From Glandiceps talaboti (lineage: Eukaryota > Hemichordata > Enteropneusta > Spengelidae): 64,000 bases of DNA. Under the pieces are notes generated by a model. The model searched no databases, was not told the DNA's origin, and worked only from the letters and a program-made list of their open reading frames with translations. The stretch lies in assembly GCF_964340395.1 (NCBI RefSeq), contig NC_135559.1, positions 17,754,550 to 17,818,549 of the forward strand, written 5' to 3'. A program made the translations under genes and the position numbers. Shown piece after piece: positions 54,661-64,000 of the stretch (position 1 is the first letter of the stretch; every line of letters starts with the position of its first letter).

Positions 54661-57008
54661 CCAACCAGCCAACATCAATCAATCTTACTATACACACATT
54701 ATCAGGGGGTGTTACGTATGGTATTACCATTAAATAACGGCGTTTTATGAAAACAGAAGATCTCTTTAAAATTCCTTTGAACCTACCATTTCAATTTTCT
54801 AAGTATAGTCATATGAATGCCCATAATAAGAGGGTGTACACTTCTGATCTGTTAACGGCTATAAATCATACATTCACACAAAATGGTATCCATGACGACT
54901 AATGTTCTAATAGAATGTAGTATACGATCCCTAAGTTGAAGAATGTACACAAAGCGTAAATACCAGTGCTGAAAGAGCATCTATCGCTTTCGCTTGAATA
55001 GTGGATTCATAAATATGCAAGAAGGGACCCGTGGAGAATTGCATCTGTATCTGCCCTAAGACATACTGTGCACATCATTAACTTCACTGCTTCGCGGAAA
55101 TGTAGGGCCAGAACTCATGCATTGCTGTATGTTATGAGGAACACTATTAAATTTCAAACATATTGAATTTTATTATGTCCAGAACTGGAACCATATGTCG
55201 ACAATACTCAATCGTAGAGGAGATTAAATGTTACCAGTAAACAATCTTGTATTCCAATTAGTCGAGATAATTGCATTGTGTTTCACGGCATTGTTTTATT
55301 CATATTTTGTCCTCTGTAACATCACTCCATTCCATTCCATGAAACAAATTCATATATATTCCATAAAACATTTATTCAGACGTCTCAGAATGATCTCATC
55401 TAAAGTTAATATAACAGTAAGCTTAACTTTTCATGCATGAACTTCTGAAAAACACCCCTCCCCTGTAATTTGAATTCAGTAATGCAGTTTGTAAAACGTA
55501 ATACTGTTTCTGTCATGAACTAGAATACGAATTAAAATAATTACTGGACTTGAATCGAGGAATACGTTCTTCTCCGCCCTTCAAAATGTGGTTAATGTCG
55601 TGAGTATTAGTCTCAAGAATACGATTTTGACCAACAAAGCCAACAAGGGCAACTATTGTAGGAACAAACTGGGATCAGAAATGACACTATAAATTACGAC
55701 AGCTCGTTTCATGTCGACAGTTTCCGAACCGAGTCTCTCCTGTAATTCTTTAATTTACACCTATCGCTTTGATGTATGGAGATAATTTGATAATTTATAT
55801 ATTGTAATTTGTATAGTATTTTCCGGTGTATAATTCAATGTTAGCAATTGATTGGATAGAAACTATGGGTTAAAGGGTGAGCAATGCCAACGACTGATTG
55901 GATGGAAACTGAGTTGTGGGGTCAGTAGGCGAATACAGGTGTACTAAAAGTCCACTATCACGCCACGCATGTAAAATTTCTTTGAAAGGAAAAAATAATT
56001 TAGAAATCGACCTCAGAAACATTTCATTAGTTCTTGAAAAGTTGACATATCAGTCAATTATTGACGCAAGCATCCCTCGTCTCAAGAAAGATGTAAATAC
56101 ATGTAATCGAGAATAGGCAGTGTGCATATACATGTAGACTGGAGTGACACATGTTACTGGGGTGGTAATGGCAGTATACACTGACCAAACACTCATAAAT
56201 TTGGCAGAAACCGAGACGTGTATTAAATCTCATTGCGTAAACACCTGTCAAGTAGAGAAGCAGCCCGTACACACTTCTTTGATCAGTATTACAATAGTTT
56301 GTTCTGCTTTCCAATAAAATTGTATGGCCATATGGGTATTCAGTATTTTTGAGTTGTCAATTAATAAAACACATTAACTGTATATTTCTCCACTTGAAAA
56401 ATGATGAATATGTGACACAACATAGTCCAAGCCATGTAGGTAACGCTGATAAATTGCACAAAATAAAAAAATGTGTTATTTTACATATGTTTCATAAAAA
56501 ATCCAAAATAAACACCCATTTCTAAATTCGTTCACTGTATATTTAAAGTTTGTTAAAATTCTAATGTCAATGCGGCCGACAGCACGGTACGATGTAAACA
56601 ACTCAACCTAGTTTCGGTTTGTTGACGTGACCTCGTTTCGGCAAGCCCATTTACTTTGCATGTTGTTCGGTATCAATAGGGTGAAGCCAGCAACTATTTA
56701 GAGGATGGCCAAAAGTAGAAATATCGAATGTTTATATTTTAAATTGTATACCTTTTAACATATTGCATTGGCAAATGTAAACGCATATCTCGGAAAAATC
56801 CACCCCTCCAACCTTACTAGGAGCAAAATGATGGTTTATTCCATAGACACTGGATGTTTGTTTCGGTTTGCCACATAGATTGTTAGTGGTTTAAATGAGT
56901 TACCCTGTTTGAACTGTATTTTACTATTAACCTCTTGACCCTAGAAAGTTGCTATTGTATTTGGTGTTGTTTTCCTTCCGTAAGGAAGGATATATATTAG
57001 GGGTGAAA

Positions 57009-57013
<5 letters not shown>
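54661..57013. other. Intergenic stretch without a recognised gene
   Basis: A frame at 55916-56116 is open but shows no domain or convincing splice sites. Upstream exons of the ROC gene could lie here unseen. Confidence 0.45.
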
Positions 57014-57082
<69 letters not shown>

Positions 57083-57130
57083 TGCGCGCGCGCGTGCGTG
57101 CGTGTGTGTGTGTGTTTGTGCATATGTGTG
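57014..57130 (+). repeat. (GT)n microsatellite with GC-rich centre
   Basis: GT repeat with GTGCGCGCGCGCGTGCGTG in the middle, which is alternating purine-pyrimidine throughout. Confidence 0.93.
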
Positions 57131-57286
57131 TGTTCAGGTAAAGCTGATTCAATTATTGAACATTTCATAGAAGCTATGGTTTGTTCTATTTTTATTCTTT
57201 ACCTACCACTAGAAAGGGAACACGCCGATGACACAGCAACACAGTCAAATATATCTTAAAGGTATAATATTTAGATATCATTCCCC

Positions 57287-57581
57287 AATATTTTTCTTTG
57301 TTCATCCAAGGAAAACACGAGTGACGTAGCGACTCGTAATGACAACCCTTAGGTCATGCGGCTGAATTAAGAAAACTATTGGAGAATTACATTATTATAC
57401 CAGTGCCCGTTACATCAAAGAATAACCAAGGAAAGTAAATGTAATTGTGAACGTTTTGACTCATATTTCGAACACAACAGAACCAGTGATGCGGACATGC
57501 GTTGTCGTGTCACAGACGCGTGTTGTCGTGACGTAGAACGACCAGAGTACATATTCCACATTTTTTGTTCAACTTGGCTGG
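57287..57581 (+). mobile_element. Family E repeat, copy 3
   Basis: Begins CAATATTTTTCTTTGTTCATCC and shares TTGTCGTGACGTAGAACGAC and ATATTCCACATTTTT-like blocks with 50496-50806. Confidence 0.62.
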
Positions 57582-58003
57582 TACTTGGTATAATATATTC
57601 ATTATACTTAATACATCACAGATAAGCATGTAAAATTTGTATATGTCTGACATGAAATATCCTGATTTCTCTATAAATACAAGTTGTCTTGATGTTGAAG
57701 GGACTACATCACATAAAAATTACGATTTTAATACATAATAAGGTTGAACAAACTAAAAATACGGTTTAGATCTCCTACACCCCTCCCCCCAAAAAAATCT
57801 CCTTCATTTCATCAAACATGTTTAGCCCGTGATAATTTGTTATAAATTGTCAATTACTGATATTTGAAGTTTTATTCAACAGCTGCATCTATTTTGTTCA
57901 GAGACATGACACAACTAGGCTGACTTAACCTACCTTGTAATTAATGTTTTAACCTGCATATAAGACTTGCATTATGATTATTCCTCTTGTAATTATGTGA
58001 CAG

Positions 58004-59409
58004 GAATACCAGTACAATCTCTTGATGAAAGAGCCAGGTGTAAACACAGATGTGATGAAGTTGCATATTTGCGGATATGGTGGGGTTGGAAAGACAACCT
58101 TGAATGAATATCTTCAAATGGTAAATAAAATAAAGTAACAATCTTAATTATATTTGCTAGGCATACAGTCCATACTTCGGGCAATATTTCTTTTTGAGAA
58201 AAGAGTTTGCCTGTGCGATTGATTTATTTGTAAATGAAACTAACTGACAATCAAACATGTTTTTTGTTCAGGGCTGGTGGCAGGCAAAGGTCACTAAAAA
58301 GAGAAACAAAGACACCACTCCACCTAATGGGCAGGACGATTACGCACTAACACCTGGTATCGATATTTCCAATGCTGATCTACCTGGAGTAGGAAAGATG
58401 TGTGTTTTGGATTATGCTGGACAATCAGAATTCTACATCACACATTCTATGTTTCTTGGAGCCAGAAATGCAGTGTTCGCAATCATTTTTGAAATGACAC
58501 ATACGGTGGCTGACAGACCGATGAAATCACAATATATGGCTGATAAACAAAAGAATGAGGTAATGTGTAATTCTAGAAGTAGTTAGCATAATTCGAAATA
58601 GATATTTGGAACAGATTCGAAATAATTCTGATGTAGGGAGGTGTGATGCCGACCAGAAAATAATTATCATAATAACATAATGAACAAGCTGAGCCATAAT
58701 GAAGTAATAACAGTGAGTTTGGAAATGATGCAATTCATTGAAAAAAAACATTACTAAATGTAGTATCATATACTCTCCATGGGGGTTACGTCTGAAAATG
58801 AATTATCCATAAAAAATATCGCATTTATATAAAAATGTAACATCAACATGTTTTCTTTCAAGGTTTTTACGTGGCTTAGATATATCAAGGCTGCTTATAA
58901 GGCCAGTGAAGAGGAAGACATAGTGATGCCCGAAGAAATCAAATCCGGAATCAGTAATCTTAGTAGCTAGTGGCAGAGCAGACATGATCAAACCAGAATA
59001 CAAAGAGGAGGGTGAGTATCCTGGGGAAACTGTTAGGTGATATGTGGGAGGGGCATATGAGAACTCCAAACTTTTCCATACCTTGCCACTATACCTCACA
59101 GATTAAGTATTATAAACCGGTTAATTATATGGATTTGGGGTGGTATGGGGTGGGGAGGAGAACACCTAACCCAACCACATACATACCCAAACCAATGAGA
59201 TCCGTTCGCAAACCTTTAACTGCATCGCGTACCTTATAAAGCTTTTGTAAATACTCGATTTTCAGTTATTGCTTTGCATTTTCAAAATTCTCCAGTGTTC
59301 TATATGACAAGTTAAACTTTTCTCTATACTATTCTCATTCACTTCAGCAGAGTGTGTCATCAGAGAATTTCAGCAAGAAGCTAAGGAGATATGTTTAGCA
59401 AGTATCTGA
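58004..59409 (+). CDS. ROC (Ras-of-complex) GTPase domain exons of a ROCO-type protein, frame-disrupted
   Basis: Exons 58004-58120, 58272-58559, 58863-59011 and 59348-59409. Exon 1: VMKLHICGYGGVGKTTL, a Walker A/P-loop. Exon 2: VLDYAGQSEFYITH, the DxxGQ switch motif, then FLGARNAVFAIIF. Exon 3: VFTWLRYIKAAY, then the frame must move by one base at about 58952 to give VILVASGRADMIKPEY, the expected strand and G4-region helix. The exon is 149 bases where 148 would keep phase. Exon 4: AECVIREFQQEAKEICLASI, then TGA. No LRR or COR part was found in the window. ROCO proteins are GTP-regulated signalling proteins. Either the gene is decaying or the assembly has a one-base error; the early stop favours decay. 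Confidence 0.7.
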
Positions 59410-59830
59410 ATATAGTAAATAAAACATACTTATTGAATTGTCACGATTCACGAAGTGAAGCTCTTCGCAGACTACGGGAACTCCTTCGTAGTTTTTAGGT
59501 ATCGTTTGATGTTAAACTAGTTGTGATAAAACCCGTTGAGGGGACGTTTTGACCACCTTTTACGATTTTACAGCAAACACAGCAAACTTAATAATCTTCG
59601 TATAGTTGTGAATCTATTAGTATGCATAATTATAGCTGTGAAAATGAGAGAGATTCGGTGCTGTACTGAAGGAGGAACAATTAGCGACTGTAGTGCATGT
59701 ACTAACATACAGCATACACATTTAGACAAAGAGAAATGAATGTCCAGAGTGTTATGTTGTTTACTCTCACAGAATCAAAGAAGTAGTATAGTAGTACGTA
59801 TACCTTGTTACTGAAACATTATGTGTTGAA

Positions 59831-59974
59831 ATGTATGTATGTATGTATGTATGTATGTATGTATGTATGTATGTATGTATGTATGTATGTACGTACGTAC
59901 GTGTGTACGTGTGTACGTATGTATGTATGTATGTATGTATGTATGTATGTATGTATGTATGTCTGTCTGTCTGT

Positions 59975-60011
<37 letters not shown>

Positions 60012-60013
60012 TA

Positions 60014-60046
<33 letters not shown>

Positions 60047-60130
60047 ATGTATGTATGTATGTATGTATGTATGTATGTATGTATGTATGTATGTATGTAT
60101 GTATGTATGTATGTATGTATGTATGTATGT
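59831..60130 (+). repeat. Compound (GTAT)n-(GTAC)n-(CTGT)n-(CTGC)n-(GTAT)n array
   Basis: 300 bases of tetranucleotide blocks that are nearly mirror-ordered: GTAT, GTAC, GTAT, CTGT, CTGC, CTGT, GTAT. Confidence 0.95.
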
Positions 60131-60139
60131 TAGTATATT

Positions 60140-61960
60140 GCAGGATAGCTGTAAACTGGGGTATACTTATCTTTAAAGCTGCACTGGCTGTAACTGGGGT
60201 ATAATTATTTTTTATCAGACAACCAACAATATATTGAAAATATTAGAATACCATTAACCAGACGTACATGATGATTGTATCCATATTAAGTACAACAGCA
60301 ACAGATTGAAATAATTGTGAGCACATTATGATCTCAATTTTGGGTATGGACCTAAAATTCAATATTGTGGGATTCACTGTATCACATGATGAGTACATCA
60401 GCATAAATACATTTACCCACATTCAGTATTGTGCAGGGTGTATGATATTACGAGTGGGTCTTTATATCTAACAAAACATTTTTTAAAACCATTCCACTTA
60501 CAACTAATGCAGCTTCAACAAACCCCAATGTATATGACAATTAGTAGAGCATCACGTGATTTGTATCATGACTGTACCTAACAGATTGTAGGTGACCTTA
60601 TGTTAGTTGAGTTTTAAGGTCATAGCTAAAGATAAACTAAACACGGTTTGCTAAACAACTGTAGCGGGTAGTATAGGGGATATTAATAGAATCTGCAGTA
60701 GGTTATACTGTAGAAAAGAACAATACAGGTATACAACACACATAAACATCGTGTTTGCTTTATTGGAAAATTGACACGTTAGGTGAAAAGTTAAACAATA
60801 ATATCAAAACTTAATGACGTCACGGATACGCATAAATGACGTCATCAGTTCAATTACGCCAAATCTTACACCTAAATACTGACCTGATACGTAGATATAA
60901 TTTGTGGTCAGATATTCAGCCTCTGTCAAAATTTGACTGAAAACTGTACGCTGCGTACGCCACCAATCTACATGCAATTAAAGATAACCATTGCTGGAAC
61001 TATTGCAGAAAACATCCAATTATAATGGTGATATTTTAGTAAATTGCCTTCGAAATCCTATATTGGTCTGCATCCATAGCTATGTTTATGAATTGTTCAA
61101 AATGCGGGTATAGGCTCACTTTTTAGACTAGTAGGCAATATGTTTTGGATTTACATTACATGGCGCCTTCATAGAGACACGTGTATAAGGACCAGGTAAG
61201 AGAAATTTCAATTATTATATTGGTTACCTGAAAACTACTATTAAAGTCTTAGTGGTAGTGTTGTGAAGAAGAAACTTCCCCACTGTCTATGTTTGTAAGA
61301 ATATTGTAAGCTTCTGTACTAGCTTTTAGTATATACAATGTAAATGTACAAATACTAGCCATGCCACGCAGACTAACAAGAGAGACCGGTTTGCTAATTA
61401 AGTGATTCACTGCAACTCACTGGCGTATATAAAAACAGTATACACACAAATGAAAAGGATAAAATTGGCGTATTCTGTAAAAGGTAACAGTTGATGATAG
61501 TAGTTTAAAAGTTTTAAAATTCAAATTGTGGTTGTCAATCACTTAAAGCCAGTCAAAGGAAATCCTGGTTGGTTTGCAGTTCACAGGCACAATTGGGGCA
61601 TTTATACCCAACAGATACATAAGTTCGCAGACACCATGTCAAAGCTAGATATAATCTATTGTACTCTCACAACCAAGCCCCATACCAAGTAAACAAATCA
61701 TTGTGTAGGTAATTAGATAACAATAAACACGAGACTTTATGCTCAGTAAGGTTTTGATAAATCGAAAACTGTCTGTAGTATAGCCAGATTTATGTAAAAT
61801 CTTATATGTGCTTAATCATATGGTGCTTTGATAACCATGTACAACTTGTATAAGACTCATCATTTACTAATTACCCATGTGGTTGCCATATTCAGATTCA
61901 GGTTCAGATTCATATCCTTTATTGCCATATATACTCGCCAATGTGATTTCCATATCAAAC
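60140..61960. other. Stretch without a recognised gene
   Basis: No conserved domain, RNA gene or repeat partner seen in 1.8 kb. It may be intron of the gene whose exons are at 62832 and 63482. Confidence 0.45.
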
Positions 61961-61966
61961 CTATCT

Positions 61967-62218
61967 AATAGGGAACTTGCAAACCCGCCATGTTGAATGT
62001 TGCATAATGGGAAATGTGATAATAAATGCTAATCAATTAGTATTATGAACAATATTGTTATATTCTTTGTAACCACAAATGATCAATTCATAGTCACCCT
62101 GACCATTATGGGAGGTTTATTTCATCGGTAGCTCCAGATTAGGAGATACGATAACCTCAGATAATCCCATAGTCCTTTGCGTCTGTGCATGCTCAGTCTG
62201 GATTGCAAGTTCCCTATT
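61967..62218 (+). mobile_element. 252-bp MITE, family 1, copy 3
   Basis: Intact TIRs AATAGGGAACTTGCAA / TTGCAAGTTCCCTATT. Same length and orientation as 15634-15885. Confidence 0.87.
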
Positions 62219-62299
62219 CATAAACTGGAAAAAAGTGTTCAGTGGCTATTTTAAGCCTCGGTTCTTGGTTTTACAAATAGGTTACTCGGGGTCAGATAT

Positions 62300-62760
62300 A
62301 TTTCTGCCTTTAGTACGCTTATAGTTATTACTACACTTATAGTTATTACTGCTATCAACTTAAAGCAAAAGTCTAGTTAGATTTATTTCTGCCTTTAGTA
62401 CATATACACTTGTCTCGATTTACTGCTATCAACATAAAGCAAAATCCAGTCAAACATATTTCTGTCTTTATTACACCTGTATCGATTACTGCTATCAACT
62501 TAAAGGAAAAGTCCAGTCTGACGTATTTGTACCTTTAGTACACTCACTGTGTTGATTACTGCTATCAGCCTAAAGGAAAAGTCCAGTCAGACTTATTCCT
62601 ACCTTTAGTACACTTGCATTGATTACTGCTAACAACGTAAAGGAAAAGTCCAGTCAGACTTATTTCTACCTTTAGTACACTCACTGTATTGATTACAGCT
62701 ATCAATTTAAAAGAAAAGTGCTGTTAATAGGCTTACTTGTACCTTTGGTACACCTACATA
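62300..62760 (+). repeat. Minisatellite, about 67-72 bp unit, 6-7 diverged copies
   Basis: Units share TTTAGTACAC, GATTACTGCTATCAAC and AAAGGAAAAGTCCAGTCAGA blocks. Unit length varies by a few bases. Confidence 0.85.
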
Positions 62761-62831
62761 TATTGTTACTATGGATGGTACAATATTATCTTGGTCAACG
62801 CTGACTTGGAGGAATTTTTTTTTCAACATAG

Positions 62832-62913
62832 GACAATTGTGACAATGGATGAAGCTTACAACTATGGTTACAATAGCAACGAATGGCAGGAGTTGACAAA
62901 CATCTCTAACACG
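62832..62913 (+). other. Possible exon of an unidentified gene
   Basis: Between TTCAACATAG and ACG/GTGTGT, phase 2 in and 0 out, reading TIVTMDEAYNYGYNSNEWQE, then LTNISNT. The outgoing phase fits the next exon at 63482. No family recognised. N-x-T/S sites would suit an extracellular protein. Confidence 0.35.
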
Positions 62914-63139
62914 GTGTGTGACGTATTTTAGCTGTTGCTAATTCATATCTTAATGTCCATATATACATAGACCTCTTTGTAAAATTTAATAACTACAATT
63001 GGAAAAGTTTTTGAAACTGTTTTGTTACATACTATTACTTAATCAGTCAGGTTATCATTTCACACAAACAAACTCAGTTGTGGATTTCTTTGAGAATTCT
63101 CGAAAACTTAAGCAGGTCCAGAAAGAAATCTACTTTGCA

Positions 63140-63475
63140 AGAATTTATACATATTGATCACAGGAAGTGAAAGACATGAACAAATTTAGACCAAATTCCG
63201 TGATATCAAGTTCAAAATCAAAATCAATTAAAATTTGTGAAATTAAAAAAATTATTTTGCAATAAAAACATAACAGGAAAATATTTGTTTACGTCGAAGG
63301 AGTGTATACATACTGATCACAGGAAGTGAATGACATGAACAAATTTCTACAGAATTCCGTTTCATTTGTTCTTCATTTCCCCAATGATATTTGTCCAAAA
63401 TCAAAATAAACATAACATTTTTGAAATTAACAAACTATTATGCGATAAAACTTAGCTGGAAAATATTTGTTTACG
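63140..63475 (+). repeat. Two direct repeats of about 160-170 bp
   Basis: TGATCACAGGAAGTGAA and AAAATATTTGTTTACGTCGA recur with the same spacing (63154/63314 and 63279/63460). The second copy ends at the acceptor of the exon at 63482. Confidence 0.8.
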
Positions 63476-63481
63476 TCGAAG

Positions 63482-63623
63482 GATGTTGATGAAGCACATT
63501 GGCAGTCACAATCACATCTAATGAAAGAAGAACAAGTTACTTTAATGTGGACCAATATCACTGCTGCCACGTCACCTTTGACAGGAAGTGATACCTTAAA
63601 GGGAGATATCATTCTAAATAGAG
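63482..63623 (+). other. Possible exon of an unidentified gene, continuing past the window
   Basis: Between TTTACGTCGAAG and AG/GTAAGT, phase 0 in and 1 out, reading DVDEAHWQSQSHLMKEEQ, then VTLMWTNITAATSP and DTLKGDIILNR. Open throughout with a strong donor. No family recognised. The acceptor lacks a good pyrimidine tract. Confidence 0.4.
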
Positions 63624-63636
63624 GTAAGTTTCCGAT

Positions 63637-63864
63637 GTATGTATGTATGTATGTATGTATGTATGTATGTATGTATGTATGTATGTATGTAGTTGTATGT
63701 GTGTATGTATGTATGTATGTATGTATGTATGTATGTATGTATGTATGTATGTATGCATGCATGCATGCATGCATGCATGCATGTATGTATGTATGTATGT
63801 ATGTATGTATGTATGTATGGATGTATGTATGTATGTATGTATGTATGTATGTATGTATGTATGT
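63637..63864 (+). repeat. (GTAT)n array with (GCAT)n block, just after a splice donor
   Basis: Starts 13 bases downstream of the GTAAGT at 63624. Contains one GCATGCAT block near 63755-63781. Confidence 0.95.
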
Positions 63865-64000
63865 TATAATAAAATGCCAACATCAATCTCTTAATTATTT
63901 ACGTTCAATTCACATTTTGATGACGAATGGTTTGTCTTCCTCTGATTATTTTGAATTTCTGTTTATTGTTTATTTTCTATTGTTTATTGTTTACCATTTT

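Noticed and set aside
55916-56116. Sense frame of 66 codons considered as an upstream ROC-gene exon
   Set aside because: No LRR pattern and no good acceptor or donor at the frame limits.

Overview
The window looks like a piece of a bilaterian, probably marine invertebrate, nuclear genome. It is AT-rich. Its genes are split into small exons with GT-AG introns, many tandem repeats lie inside introns, and there are several families of short non-coding transposons. The gene set (a modular DEG/ENaC channel, TNF-superfamily ligands, an ATP-grasp ligase related to carnosine synthase, a ROC-type GTPase, a C2H2 zinc-finger protein and a RAG1-N-terminus-like transposon) fits a lancelet, a hemichordate or a spiralian. 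I cannot settle the phylum from sequence alone. Exon boundaries were inferred by hand from splice signals and phase agreement.

Region 1 (1-15.5 kb, + strand): the 3' part of a DEG/ENaC channel gene. Sixteen exons join in phase. They encode two fucolectin-like modules, a PAN/Apple module and an LDLa module, all in symmetrical phase 1-1 units, and then the channel ectodomain and the second transmembrane helix. The start and the expected first membrane helix lie upstream of the window. An intact ATP-grasp gene sits antisense inside one intron (5.7-7.0 kb). Three introns begin with tandem repeats at the splice donor.

Region 2 (15.5-29.7 kb): duplicated and decayed material. It holds broken copies of the PAN and LDLa exons, a second intact ATP-grasp gene (24.8-26.0 kb, - strand), broken TNF-domain exons, a truncated flank of the RAG1-N-like element, and several MITE-like elements and hairpins.

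Region 3 (29.7-42 kb): a TNF-superfamily gene on the - strand (30.9-32.3 kb, perhaps reaching 34.3 kb), which is the source or sister of the broken copy at 18.3-19.6 kb. Beyond it are repeat families that end in a hairpin followed by CTAA. A 700-residue C2H2 zinc-finger gene follows (39.8-41.95 kb, - strand). Its array is cut by a nonsense codon and, further on, by an inverted-repeat element.

Region 4 (42-49.5 kb): a foldback-like element, then a degenerate transposon whose first ORF resembles the zinc-binding N-terminal region of RAG1, then non-autonomous elements.

Region 5 (49.8-53.9 kb, - strand): a complete six-exon ectodysplasin-like TNF ligand with a membrane anchor, a furin-type site, a short collagen stretch and a TNF domain.

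Region 6 (54-64 kb): long microsatellites, an exon cluster for a ROC GTPase domain with a one-base frame disruption (58.0-59.4 kb, + strand), a third MITE copy, and two exons of an unidentified gene that runs off the right edge.
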